Below are positions 8,882 to 17,517 of a DNA stretch of 51,966 bases, piece after piece. This stretch comes from Opitutia bacterium. Lineage in GTDB: Bacteria > Verrucomicrobiota > Verrucomicrobiia > Opitutales > Opitutaceae. The stretch is from NCBI GenBank assembly GCA_016190985.1, contig JACPPI010000016.1, positions 1-51,966 on the forward strand, given 5' to 3'. The first letter of the stretch is position 1. Each line of letters starts with the position of its first letter. The translations under genes and the position numbers were made by a program. The notes under the pieces are model-generated. The model searched no databases. It had not been told where the DNA came from and saw only the letters and a program-made list of their open reading frames with translations.

Positions 8882-9523
8882 TCACGCCGGCGACACGACG
8901 TGGAGAAAAACCGCCGTCCAGTGGCAGGCGCTCCCGCCCAGCACGAACAGATGCCAGATGGCGTGGTGATAAGGCAGGCGCTTCCAGAGATAAAAGGCCG
9001 CGCCGCCCGTGTAGCAGAGGCCGCCGGCGATGAGCAGTTTCAGGCCGCCCGCCGGCAAGGCCGCAAGCAGCGGTTTGATTGCGATCATGACCAGCCAGCC
9101 CATCGCAAGATAAATGAGGGTGGAGATCAGCCGGAAGCGCCCGGCCAGCCAGAACTTGAGCGTCACACCCGCGACGGCCAGCCCCCACACCACGCCGAAC
9201 AGGCTCCAGCCCCACGCCCCGCGCAGCGTGACAAGCAGGAACGGTGTGTAGGTGCCCGCGATCAGCAGGAAGATGGCGGCATGGTCGAATTTCTGCAGCA
9301 CCTGCTTGAGCCGCTCGCCGCGCAGGCTGTGGTAGAGCGTCGAAGCCGTATAAAGCAGCACAAGGGTGGCGCCGAAGATCGCCGTGCTCACGACCTGCCA
9401 CGCATCGCCGCAATGCGCGGCCTTGAAAACCAACAACACCAGCCCCGCCACGCTCAGACCCGCCCCCAGGCCGTGCGTCAGGCTGTTGGCGAGTTCCTCG
9501 CGGGAGGTGTAGGCGGCGGGCAC
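8882..9523 (-). CDS. trhA: hemolysin III / TrhA-PAQR family membrane protein
   Basis: About 213 residues with seven predicted membrane helices. The family start motif SREELANSLTHGLGAGLSVAG contains the conserved Glu and HG. STLYHSLRG (the SxxxH motif) and FDHAAIFLLIAGTYTPF (the D...H motif) follow, and the C-terminal YHHAIWHLFVLGGSACHW has the HxxxH metal-site histidines. In bacteria TrhA affects membrane energetics/fluidity and hemolysis; the exact role here is unknown. I propose GTG at 9523 as start because the family motif begins about 6 codons later; GTG at 9601 is possible. The frame remains open upstream into a ParE-like toxin, so a 355-residue fusion protein from 9949 is formally encoded. 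Confidence 0.82.
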   Translation of the reverse strand: MPAAYTSREELANSLTHGLGAGLSVAGLVLLVFKAAHCGDAWQVVSTAIFGATLVLLYTASTLYHSLRGERLKQVLQKFDHAAIFLLIAGTYTPFLLVTLRGAWGWSLFGVVWGLAVAGVTLKFWLAGRFRLISTLIYLAMGWLVMIAIKPLLAALPAGGLKLLIAGGLCYTGGAAFYLWKRLPYHHAIWHLFVLGGSACHWTAVFLHVVSPA

Positions 9524-9634
9524 AGGTTTCAGGACGGCACATTCGCGCGGCGTGGCGAGCGAATATTGGCACCACTCCGCAAGGTGAGTGGCCCAGCCCA
9601 CAGGCGGCGGGCAAACTTGCGCCGGGGATCTTGA

Positions 9635-9949
9635 CTTGCGCCGCGCCCGCACGAACTCCCGGATCGACCGGGAATGCCGGCGGGCGTTGACGACAGCGAC
9701 AATCACCGAACGGTCCGGCTCTTGAAAGCAACGGATAGCCAGGTCGCTCTTGGGAGGGATCAATGCCCGGTGGCAATCGTCGGACTTCACGGAAAAACTC
9801 CACGGATTGAGGGCGATTCGATCCGTCGTGGCAAGGCAGCGCGCGAGGAATCTTTTCCCACCCTTGCGGAGACGGGCGGCAAAATAGTCCTGGGCGAGCT
9901 GCACATCCTCGCCGACCTGCTCCAGCGCGACAACCGGCTTGCTGGTCAC
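9635..9949 (-). pseudogene. ParE/RelE-like toxin reading frame, no own stop, in frame with trhA
   Basis: About 105 residues beginning at GTG 9949. The layout is that of ParE/RelE ribosome- or gyrase-targeting toxins: an N-terminal helix (VGEDVQLAQDYFAARLRKGG), a second helix (FLARCLATTDRIALNPW), an Arg strand (CHRALIPPKSDLAIRCF) and the terminal strand VIVAVVNARRHSRSIREF. Its GTG overlaps the TGA of the upstream antitoxin frame (GTGA), the classical antitoxin-toxin arrangement. After the expected C-terminus (RARRK) there is no stop, and translation would continue through about 37 extra residues into TrhA. I call it a decayed or fused toxin; activity is doubtful. Confidence 0.6.
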
Positions 9950-10163
9950 TTGTGGCGGCGGATCGACTTTTTCCGCTCATCCATCGTGAGCGTCGCGACC
10001 TGGCCCTGTTCGTAGGCTTTCCGCCGCGAGCGGATCAGCCGCTTGTGGCTGGCCGGGACGGCCCGTGAGCCGGTGGCGGCCGAATCCCATAGCTGCTCCG
10101 CCAGCTTGAGCCGTTGGCGGGGTGGCGCAGCCGCTTGAGCTGAGGGGAATCGGTCGGTGTCAT
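9946..10163 (-). pseudogene. frameshifted addiction-module antitoxin
   Basis: The minus strand reads MTPTDSPQLKRL from an ATG at 10163. A different frame from about 10125 downward reads PRQRLKLAEQLWDSAATGSR and ends EQGQVATLTMDERKKSIRRHK before TGA 9946-9948. The joined sequence is a complete antitoxin of the Unstab_antitox/addiction-module antidote family (about 72 residues). The total length, 218 bases, is not a multiple of three. The second frame has no ATG, GTG or TTG between its upstream in-frame TGA and the conserved core. The simplest reading is a single indel that killed the antitoxin. Confidence 0.65.
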
Positions 10164-10498
10164 TGGCGGGAATTGCGCCGGAACGCGCTGCCCGTCAACT
10201 GTGGGTTTGGCCATGCTCACGACCTGTCAGGTGTCGCCGTGCTGCGCTGATCTGATCCTGGCAAAACCAGTTGAAACCACGGATTTCGCAGATGACACGG
10301 ACTATCCATCCATTCCGGATTCTGGCCCTCTCCCCCGTTGGGTGAATGGATTTGAAACAGTTGTTTCCGGGCAAGTTCCTGCATCCGTGCGATCGTGAAA
10401 CCTGTGGTCAAATTGAACTGCGGGAATTGGCATAACAAAACAAGCCAGGCATCGCCTGCATTGTCTTGTCAGGCGCGCCAAGCGCGAAACGGGACGAC
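10164..10498. other. gene-poor stretch with a repeat fragment
   Basis: No supported gene. Around 10275-10302 there is an ACCACGGATTTCGCAGATGA-type sequence that resembles the GGATGACACGGATAA arm of the inverted repeat at 50826-50900. The rest may be upstream DNA of the decayed toxin-antitoxin pair and the 3' flank of the amylase gene. I could not assign a promoter with confidence. Confidence 0.5.
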
Positions 10499-12343
10499 CT
10501 ATTGTGGAGCGGCCACGAGCACGGCGGCCCACTTTGCCGGGATCGTGAGCGTGAGTTTGCCGCCGCGGGCATGGTGAAGGGTGTCGCTGATGGCCTCGCG
10601 GCAGGTGCCGTCGCTCAGATGGTCGACGACATGACTCGTGGGGCTGCCGGAGTTGTTGAAAATGACCACCACCCGCTCGTCCGCCAAGGTGCGTTCGAAC
10701 ACGAACAGCTCGCGCGCGTCGTCGGCGAAAAGGGTGCGGTAGGAACCGTGTTGCAGGGCGGGGTGGCGGTTGCGGAGCGCGATCATCTTCCGGTAATGCG
10801 CCAGCAGCCCGTGATTTATCCCGACCGTGTCCGGCTCGTGGCGGGTGCGCAGGTCGGGACCGAAGATCTCGTCTGCGTAAGCAATGTCCTCCCAGAGCAT
10901 CGGCTTGCGGCAGTCGGGATCGTTGCCGCCCCACAGGCCGGCCTCGTCCCCGTAGTAGACCATGGGCGCGCCGACGTAGGTCATCTGGAAAATCACGAGC
11001 AATTTCTGCAGCGCAAGGTCGGCGGCACCGGGCTTGCGCGGGCGGTAGGCGGGATTCTCGGCCGTCTTGGACTTGGAAAAGTAGCTGGCCCAGTCGCGGT
11101 AGCGGCCGATACTGCGGTTGGCGATGTAGGAGCCGATGCGGTTGGTGTCGTGGCTGCCCAGCAGGTTCATCGAGACCTCGGCGACGCCGGGCGGGTAAAG
11201 TTCGCGCAGGTGGCGGAGCTTGCGGTCGAATTCCGTGGCGCTGATCCGCTGCGGCGGGGGATCGACAAAGAACTCCACGGCGGTGAACAGGAAATTGTAG
11301 TTCATTTCGCCGTCGAACTCGTCGCCCTGCATGTAGGGCACGACTTTCTCGGGCACATCCACGATCTCGGCGGTCAGATAGGCCTCGGGATTGAGGCGGC
11401 GGACGTGGGCGCGCCAGGCTTTCCAGAACGGGTGCGCGACGCAAAACGCCACGTCGAGCCGCCAGCCGTCGATGCCGTGCTGCGGGCCGCGGCCCTTGGG
11501 GTTCATCCAGCGCGCGGTGGCGGCGAAAATGTAGGCGCGCGGGCCGGCGACGATGCCGTTCGCGTCCTCGCGCAACTCGGGGAGGGACTTCGCACCGAAC
11601 CAACCCGCGTAGTCGAACTTGGTGCCCTTCACCGGGTCGTCCCAGGATGTGACCGTGAACCAATCGCGGTAGGGTGAGGACTGCTGGTTTTTCTTCAGGT
11701 CGCGAAAAGCAAAACTGTTCACGCCCATGTGATTGAAGACGCCGTCGAAAATGATGCGCAGGCCGCGGCGGTGCGCTTCGGCGATGAGGGCGAGGGCGAG
11801 TTCGTCGGCCTTGGTCCAGGCCCAGGTCGCCGGGTCGAGCGGGTTTTCGGCCGCCATGAGCGCCCGGTCTCCCGCCGGGTCGGGGCCGAGCGTGGGGTCG
11901 ATGTGGTGGTAGCTGGCCCCGTCGTATTTGTGGTGCGAGGGCGAATCGAAGACCGGGTTCAAATAGAGCGCCGTCACCCCGAGTGCTTGCAGATAGGGCA
12001 GGCGATCGATGATGCCCTGCAGGTCGCCGCCATAGCGCCGGCGTTGCATGTGTTTCCAGGTCTCGGGTTCGCCGTTTGTTTTCTCCCACGGCTGCAGCTC
12101 AAACCAGTCGCCGCCCCACGGCGAGATGTGCCAGGCCTTGGGCGGTTCCATCGGATCGGCGCCGCGTATGTCCTCGACCTTTGGGTTGTTGGTCGGGTCG
12201 CCGTCGCGGAAACGGTCGGGGAATATCTGATACCAGACGACCGATTTGGCCCAAGGCGGCACGAATTCCGCCGCGGGCGCAGCCTGGGAGCCAACGCTTA
12301 GGAACAGGAGGACGGAGAGCAGGGTGAGCGCGCGCATAATCAT
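10499..12343 (-). CDS. secreted GH13 alpha-amylase-type glycoside hydrolase
   Basis: About 614 residues. The signal peptide is MIMRALTLLSVLLFLSVGSQ, then the catalytic (beta/alpha)8 domain begins with VVWYQIFPDRFRDGDPTNNP. GH13 regions are visible: FDGVFNHMG (region I), GIDGWRLDVAF (region II, nucleophile Asp), YLTAEIVD (acid/base Glu) and LLGSHDTNRI (transition-state Asp). The segment GGDLQGIIDRLPYLQALGV and the early extension resemble neopullulanase/maltogenic amylases. A C-terminal beta domain (RVVVIFNNSG) follows. ATG at 12343 gives the signal peptide; ATG 12337 is equally possible. It likely degrades alpha-glucans in the periplasm or outside the cell. No transporter or regulator is adjacent. 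Confidence 0.92.
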   Translation of the reverse strand: MIMRALTLLSVLLFLSVGSQAAPAAEFVPPWAKSVVWYQIFPDRFRDGDPTNNPKVEDIRGADPMEPPKAWHISPWGGDWFELQPWEKTNGEPETWKHMQRRRYGGDLQGIIDRLPYLQALGVTALYLNPVFDSPSHHKYDGASYHHIDPTLGPDPAGDRALMAAENPLDPATWAWTKADELALALIAEAHRRGLRIIFDGVFNHMGVNSFAFRDLKKNQQSSPYRDWFTVTSWDDPVKGTKFDYAGWFGAKSLPELREDANGIVAGPRAYIFAATARWMNPKGRGPQHGIDGWRLDVAFCVAHPFWKAWRAHVRRLNPEAYLTAEIVDVPEKVVPYMQGDEFDGEMNYNFLFTAVEFFVDPPPQRISATEFDRKLRHLRELYPPGVAEVSMNLLGSHDTNRIGSYIANRSIGRYRDWASYFSKSKTAENPAYRPRKPGAADLALQKLLVIFQMTYVGAPMVYYGDEAGLWGGNDPDCRKPMLWEDIAYADEIFGPDLRTRHEPDTVGINHGLLAHYRKMIALRNRHPALQHGSYRTLFADDARELFVFERTLADERVVVIFNNSGSPTSHVVDHLSDGTCREAISDTLHHARGGKLTLTIPAKWAAVLVAAPQ

Positions 12344-12534
12344 CGGGCAATGCTTGCCACGGACATTCTCGCCGCGGTTGCGGTCAGGGCAAGGCCGCTT
12401 TGCCGTGGGCCGGATATCGCGGTTTGGCATCCAGCCGCCCCGAAAGCCGCCACCTCGGGCTCGGGGTGCTCTGGGCGCGGGTGGTGCAGGTTTGGCCCTT
12501 GGCGGCATGCCGGGCTGCCCCGCCGGCAGCCGCT

Positions 12535-14238
12535 TCAGCCGCCCCAAAGCTTGAAATCCCTCAGGCTCGAGCCGCCGACGAATTCACGGAGGATGGAGTT
12601 CTCCGGCACCCAGTCGTGGTCGATCGGCGCGAACCACTGCAGCAGCGAGAGCAGGCGCAGGGCCTCGACGTGCTCGGCGGTGCCGTGCGGCACCTGGCGG
12701 AGCAGGGGCTCGACCAGCGGCCGCAGCGCCGACAATTCGTAGACCAGCGCGGAATTGAACATGACGTCGGCGTTCTCCTGATGGGGGAAGATATGGAGCT
12801 TCTCGCCGCGGCGGACGGATTCCCAACGGCCGATCGTGTCGGCGGCGTTGTAGCCGCGGTCGCGGGCGTCGCGCACGATCCGGCGGATGAGGCGGGTGTC
12901 CGTCGTCGACACGCGGTTGTGCCGGTCGAGATTGAGCTGGGTGAGCGCCGAGGCGTAGACCTTGAACGACTGGGCGGCCAGCTCCGCCGGGATGAGGCGG
13001 GGGTTCAGGCCGTGGATGCCCTCGAGGAGAATGATCTGGCCCGGGCGCAGACGGACGACCGCTCCCGGCTCCTGCCGGCCCAGTTGGAAATTGAAGCGCG
13101 GCAGTTGCACCTCTTCGCCCGCGAGCAGGCCGCGCAGGTGCCCGGCCAGCTGGTCGAGCCGGAGCGCGGCGAGGGTCTCGAAGTCGTGCTTGCCGTCGGG
13201 GCCGCGCGGCGTGAGCTCGCGCTCGACGAAATAGTGGTCCAGCTCCAGGGCGAACGGCGCGAGGCCGAGCGCGAGCAATTGCACGGCGAGCCGGCGGGAG
13301 AAAGTGGTCTTGCCCGACGAGGAGGGGCCGGAGATGAGCACCAGGCGCGCGCCGTCGCGCCGGTCGGCGATCTGCCGCGCGATGGCGGCCACGTGATGTT
13401 CGTGGAGGGCTTCGGAGACGAGCACGATCTCCCGGCCCCGCTTGGCCACAATGGCGTCGGCCAGCGCGCCGGCCGCGCCGATGCTGAGCCGGTCCAGCCA
13501 GTCGCCATACCGGCGGAACGCCGCCAGCAGCTTGGGCGATTCCGTCGGCGGAGGCATGTGGCTCGGCGTGTGCTGCCGGGGATAGCGGAGGACGAAGCCG
13601 TGGTTCATCGGCGACAGCTCGAACCAGCGGAGGTAGCCGGTGGCGGGCACGAGGTAGCCGTGGGGGAAATCGCGGTAGCCCTCGAGATCGTAGAGGGTGA
13701 TCACCGGCCGGAGCCGGTGGCGCAGGAGCCGGACCTTGTCCTGCAGGCCGCGCTGTTCAAAATAGGCGAGGGCCTCGGCGACCGGGACGTCGCGCCGCAC
13801 AAAGGGGAGATTCAGGCTGACGAGCCGGCGCATTTCCGCCCCGATGGCCTGGAGATCGGCGGCCTCGAGCAGGCGGTGCTCGCGGAGGTGGCAGAGGTAG
13901 CCGCCCGAGGTGAGCGCGTGATCCACGAACAGCGCGGCCGACGGGAAAAGCCGGGCCACGGCGGCCTGGAGCAGGAGAATCAGCGAGCGGCGGTAGATCC
14001 GCGCGCCGTCGGCCTCGGCCATCGTGACCGGGCGGACGACCGACTCGAGGCGGACCGGCTGCGTCAGTTCCTGCAATTCGCCATTGACCACGGCGGCGAC
14101 GAGCGGGGCGGAGAGGGTGGCGGCCAGCGGGGCGAGGACGGACTCGAGGGAGGCGCCGCGCGGGCCGCGCAGCGTGCGGCCGTCCGGCAGATGGATTTCA
14201 ATCAACTCGCTGGGGGAAACAAAGGGGCTCTCAGGCAT
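12535..14238 (-). CDS. nucleoside (uridine) kinase with TGS and ThrRS-editing-like N-terminus
   Basis: 567 residues in three parts. Residues 12-70 are a TGS-like domain (IEIHLPDGRTLRGPRGASLESVL). Residues 75-200 resemble the second additional domain of threonyl-tRNA synthetases (FVDHALTSGGYLCHL). The C-terminal half is a phosphoribulokinase/uridine-kinase domain with Walker A GPSSSGKTTFSRRLAVQL and the downstream LEGIHGLNPRL. This architecture is known as a stand-alone nucleoside kinase of the Udk type; it is not a tRNA synthetase because the catalytic core is absent. The ATG at 14238 starts right before the TGS fold. A small hairpin (GGCTGCC, 12513-12519 and 12525-12531) lies just past the stop and may help termination. 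Confidence 0.87.
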   Translation of the reverse strand: MPESPFVSPSELIEIHLPDGRTLRGPRGASLESVLAPLAATLSAPLVAAVVNGELQELTQPVRLESVVRPVTMAEADGARIYRRSLILLLQAAVARLFPSAALFVDHALTSGGYLCHLREHRLLEAADLQAIGAEMRRLVSLNLPFVRRDVPVAEALAYFEQRGLQDKVRLLRHRLRPVITLYDLEGYRDFPHGYLVPATGYLRWFELSPMNHGFVLRYPRQHTPSHMPPPTESPKLLAAFRRYGDWLDRLSIGAAGALADAIVAKRGREIVLVSEALHEHHVAAIARQIADRRDGARLVLISGPSSSGKTTFSRRLAVQLLALGLAPFALELDHYFVERELTPRGPDGKHDFETLAALRLDQLAGHLRGLLAGEEVQLPRFNFQLGRQEPGAVVRLRPGQIILLEGIHGLNPRLIPAELAAQSFKVYASALTQLNLDRHNRVSTTDTRLIRRIVRDARDRGYNAADTIGRWESVRRGEKLHIFPHQENADVMFNSALVYELSALRPLVEPLLRQVPHGTAEHVEALRLLSLLQWFAPIDHDWVPENSILREFVGGSSLRDFKLWGG

Positions 14239-14400
14239 GGGACGGGAAGCAGGGGGGTAGGGCCGGCGATCCGGCTTGGTCGGACCGCCATGCCTACACA
14301 CTCGCCGCCCGCAGTTCCACTGGAAAACGTCCGACGGCCGCCCGGACCGCCGCCACATCGGAGATGGACAATCGGAGTGGGCGGCCAAAACTTCGCCCCC

Positions 14401-15048
14401 ATGCACAGCCTGAAAAATCTCTTCACCCAGAACCGTGCCTGGGCGGAGGCGATCAAGCGCCGCGACCCGGAGTTTTTCCAGAAACTCTCCCGCCAGCAGT
14501 CCCCGGAATATCTCTGGATCGGCTGCTCGGACTCGCGCGTGCCGGCCAACGAGATCATCGGGCTGCTGCCCGGCGAGGTGTTCGTGCACCGCAACATCGC
14601 CAATGTGGTGGTGCACACCGACCTGAACTGCCTTTCGGTCATCCAGTTCGCCGTCGATATGCTCAAGGTGAAGCACATCATGGTCGTGGGCCATTATGGG
14701 TGCGGCGGCGTGCAGGCGGCTTTCCGCTGCCAGCGGGTCGGCCTGGCCGACAACTGGCTGCGCCACGTGCAGGACGTGCGCGAAAAGCACGCGGGCTGCC
14801 TGCACCTGCTGCCCGACGACACGGCGCGCAGCGCGCGGCTGTGCGAGCTGAATGTGATCGAGCAGGCGGCCAATGTCTGCGCCACCACCATCGTGCAGGA
14901 TGCCTGGGCGCGCGGGCAGGAGCTGACGGTGCACGGCTGGATCTACGGGTTGAAGGACGGCCTGCTGCGCGACCTGAAAATGTCGGCCTCCAGCGTCGAG
15001 GAAGCGACGGCGGCCTGCCGGGCCGCTATTGTGGCGGCACCGGGTTAA
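14401..15048 (+). CDS. can: beta-class carbonic anhydrase
   Basis: 215 residues. Zinc ligands and the catalytic dyad fall at the same numbers as in E. coli Can: C42 and D44-R46 (IGCSDSR), H98 and C101 (GHYGCGG). The enzyme interconverts CO2 and bicarbonate in the cytoplasm. ATG at 14401; the 163-base divergent gap to the nucleoside kinase presumably carries both promoters. Its last 23 bases overlap the 3' end of the convergent aminotransferase gene. Confidence 0.95.
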   Translation: MHSLKNLFTQNRAWAEAIKRRDPEFFQKLSRQQSPEYLWIGCSDSRVPANEIIGLLPGEVFVHRNIANVVVHTDLNCLSVIQFAVDMLKVKHIMVVGHYGCGGVQAAFRCQRVGLADNWLRHVQDVREKHAGCLHLLPDDTARSARLCELNVIEQAANVCATTIVQDAWARGQELTVHGWIYGLKDGLLRDLKMSASSVEEATAACRAAIVAAPG

Positions 15049-16540
15049 GGCCGGCTGTTCCCGGCGCGAAACGCCCGAACCAGCCTTGCACCTGCCGGCC
15101 GATGGCGTCGGTCGTGGCGGCGCGGTGGGCGAACTCGTTCGTGTGCGGGTCGTAGGTGTAGTCCTTGCCCCACTCGCGGAAATGGGCGGCGACCGCGGTG
15201 ACGGCGCGGACGAGGCTGTGCGCCTCGGCGTCGGAGGTCGTGGGGTGGACGGAGAGGCGGACCCAGCCGGGCTTGTCGGACTTGTCGCCGTGGTCGATGC
15301 GGTCGGTGATGGATTTGGAATGCCGCGGCGAGACGTGCAGGAGGTAGTGGCCGTAGGTGCCGGCGCAGGAGCAGCCGCCGCGGGTCTGGACGCCGAAGCG
15401 GTCGTTCAGGAGACGGACGGCGAGGTTGTAGTGGAGGCCGTCGACATAGAACGAGAGGATGGGGAGGCGGCGCGGCAGGCCGTCGGCGAGCAGGTGGAGG
15501 CCGGGGACGCGTTGGAGGCCGGGCCAGAGGATGGCGAGGAGTTCCTCCTCCCGGGCGCGCATTTTCGCGACGCCCATCGCTTCCTTGACACGGAGGCAGA
15601 GCGCGGTGCGGATGGCCTGCAGGAAACCCGGGGTGCCGCCGTCTTCGCGCGCCTCGATGTCGTCGAAATACTTGCGGCCACCCCAGGGGTTGGTCCAGTC
15701 GACGGTGCCGCCGCCGGGCTGGTCGGGGACTTGGTTGTGGTAGAGGGCCTTGTTGAAAACGAGGACGCCGCTGCTGCCGGGGCCGCCGAGGAACTTATGG
15801 GGGGAGAAGTAGATGGCGTCGAAGTGCGCGCCAGGCCGGCCGGCGGGGTGCATGTCGATGTCGACGTAGGGGGCGCAGCAGGCGAAGTCCACGAAACACA
15901 GCCCGCCGGCGGCGTGGAGCAGCGAGGCGATCTCGTGCCCGGGGGTGAGGATGCCGGTGACGTTGGAGCAGGCGGTGACGGCGGCGATCTTGGTCGTGCG
16001 CGCGGCGTATTTTTCCAGCAGCCGGCGGAGGTCGGAGAGGTCGACCAGGCCGGCCGCATCGGGCGCGATGACGACAACATCGCCCAGGGTCTCGATCCAC
16101 GAGGTCTGGTTGGAGTGGTGCTCCATGTGGCTGACGAACACGACGGGGCGTTCGGTTTCCGGGAGGCGCACCTGGCCGCGGAAGCGCTCGTGGATGCGCA
16201 GGCCGAGGATGCGCTGGAATTTGTTCACGACGCCGGTCATGCCGGAGCCCTGGCAGATGACGACGTCCTCAGCCGACGCGCGGACGTGGTGCCGGATGAC
16301 GCGGAGGGCCTCGTGGTAGGCCCTGGTCATCGTGGTGCCGGTGACGGTGGTCTCGGTGTGGGTGTTGCCGACGAGCGGGGCGATCTCATCGCGGATGATC
16401 TGCTCGATGGGGGCGTAGAGCCGGCCGCTCGCGGTCCAGTCGGCGTAGAGGATGCGCTGGCGGCCGCAGGGGGAGTCGAATTCCTGGCCTTGGCCGATGA
16501 TGTTGTCGCGGTAGGGGCGAAAGTGCTCTTCAAGGGTCAT
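15026..16540 (-). CDS. class V aminotransferase, cysteine desulfurase-like
   Basis: 504-residue PLP enzyme. The internal-aldimine Lys is K249 in FSPHKFLGGPGSSG; D218 (CFVDFACCAPYVD) would contact the pyridine nitrogen. Conserved early blocks include YADWTASGR and NTHTETTVTGTTM. A Cys-rich loop TRGGCSCAGTYGHYLL occupies the place of the desulfurase catalytic Cys. It is longer than IscS/SufS (about 400) because of an extended C-terminus (about residues 440-504). It could be a desulfurase or a related lyase/transaminase. No Fe-S assembly genes are adjacent, so the substrate is uncertain. Confidence 0.82.
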   Translation of the reverse strand: MTLEEHFRPYRDNIIGQGQEFDSPCGRQRILYADWTASGRLYAPIEQIIRDEIAPLVGNTHTETTVTGTTMTRAYHEALRVIRHHVRASAEDVVICQGSGMTGVVNKFQRILGLRIHERFRGQVRLPETERPVVFVSHMEHHSNQTSWIETLGDVVVIAPDAAGLVDLSDLRRLLEKYAARTTKIAAVTACSNVTGILTPGHEIASLLHAAGGLCFVDFACCAPYVDIDMHPAGRPGAHFDAIYFSPHKFLGGPGSSGVLVFNKALYHNQVPDQPGGGTVDWTNPWGGRKYFDDIEAREDGGTPGFLQAIRTALCLRVKEAMGVAKMRAREEELLAILWPGLQRVPGLHLLADGLPRRLPILSFYVDGLHYNLAVRLLNDRFGVQTRGGCSCAGTYGHYLLHVSPRHSKSITDRIDHGDKSDKPGWVRLSVHPTTSDAEAHSLVRAVTAVAAHFREWGKDYTYDPHTNEFAHRAATTDAIGRQVQGWFGRFAPGTAGLNPVPPQ

Positions 16541-16623
16541 GGGCCGAGCCTACGGATGAATTGCGCCGCGAGCCAACCCTTCGTTTGGCCCATCGCTGGG
16601 GCGAGGGCGGGCGCGGGTTGCCC

Positions 16624-16655
16624 AAAGAAAAAACCCCGCGGCGACGGCCGCAGGG
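16624..16655 (-). terminator. intrinsic terminator of efp
   Basis: On the minus strand, a 9-base-pair GC stem (CCCTGCGGC / GCCGCGGGG, loop CGTC, one G-T pair) is followed at once by TTTTTTCTTT. It lies about 45 bases past the efp stop, a textbook Rho-independent terminator. Confidence 0.85.
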
Positions 16656-16700
16656 CTTGGATCAGGGGATCCCGGCCGGGGGACTGGAGCCCGGCAAATT

Positions 16701-17258
16701 TCAGGCCCGGCCGAGGTAGGAGCCGTCGGCGGTGCTGACCTTGATCAGCTCGCCGGCCTTGATGAAGAGCGGCACCTGCACGACGAGGCCGGTCTCCATG
16801 GTGGCGGGCTTCTGGACGTTGCTGGCGGTGTCGCCCTTGATGCCCTCGGAGCTTTCGGCGACCTTGAGGGTCACGGAGGAGGGGAGGTCGATGGTGACGG
16901 GGACGTCGTTGATGAAGAGCACGTCGGCCTTGCCGTTGGCGACGAGGAAGTTTTTCGAGTCGCCGATCATGGCGGCGTTGATCTCGAAGGTCTCGAAGGT
17001 CTCCGGGTCCATGAACGAGTAGGTGTCGCGGTCGGCGTAGCTGAACTCGAGCGTGCGGCGGTCGGTGGGGAGCACCTCGACGGGGTCGGGGGAGTTGAAG
17101 CGCTGCTCGAGCGACTTGCCGTAGCGCAGATTGCGCATCTTCACCTGCACGAAGGCGCGGAGGTTGCCCGGCGTGCGGTGCTGCGTCTCCATGATGAGGT
17201 GCGGTTCGCCGTTGAACTTGATGACTTGGCCTTTGCGGAGGTCGTTGGCTGCGGGCAT
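16701..17258 (-). CDS. efp: translation elongation factor P
   Basis: 185 residues with the three beta-barrel domains of EF-P: KOW-like N-terminal domain ([20 protein letters not shown]), OB domain ([20 protein letters not shown]) and C-terminal domain ending [10 protein letters not shown]. It relieves ribosome stalling at polyproline. The loop that enters the peptidyl-transferase centre reads [10 protein letters not shown]: Asn32 stands where E. coli EF-P has the beta-lysylated Lys34 and EarP-type EF-Ps have Arg. This protein therefore cannot carry those two modifications at that position. Its promoter would share the 259-base gap with the divergent lpxC-fabZ gene. Confidence 0.95.
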   Translation of the reverse strand: MPAANDLRKGQVIKFNGEPHLIMETQHRTPGNLRAFVQVKMRNLRYGKSLEQRFNSPDPVEVLPTDRRTLEFSYADRDTYSFMDPETFETFEINAAMIGDSKNFLVANGKADVLFINDVPVTIDLPSSVTLKVAESSEGIKGDTASNVQKPATMETGLVVQVPLFIKAGELIKVSTADGSYLGRA

Positions 17259-17517
17259 GGCGGGGACGGGTAAGGTGGTTTGGTTGCGTAAAGGGATAGG
17301 ATTACCGATGGCTTTTCCGCGATGTCAACCTTGTCCTCGCAGTGCCTCCCCACGCTCGCCTTGGGGGAGTTTCAGCCGCGCCGAAACGCTTCGGCGAAGG
17401 CGGACCGCGAGGCCCGCACCGCCCTCCGATCTCTTCCCCCGCGGCGCGGGGCGCGGCGGCGGGCCATCTCCAAGCTTGTCATTTCCAAGAGGTTTCCGAC
17501 ACTGCCGCGACATACCC

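Noticed and set aside
12400-14400. Plus-strand upstream extension of the carbonic anhydrase frame
   Set aside because: It is antisense to the nucleoside kinase, which has a clear P-loop. The carbonic anhydrase aligns fully from ATG 14401.
17131-17517. N-terminal extension of LpxC-FabZ
   Set aside because: The extra codons overlap the efp promoter side and efp itself on the other strand, are Arg/Pro-rich, and LpxC begins precisely at 17518.
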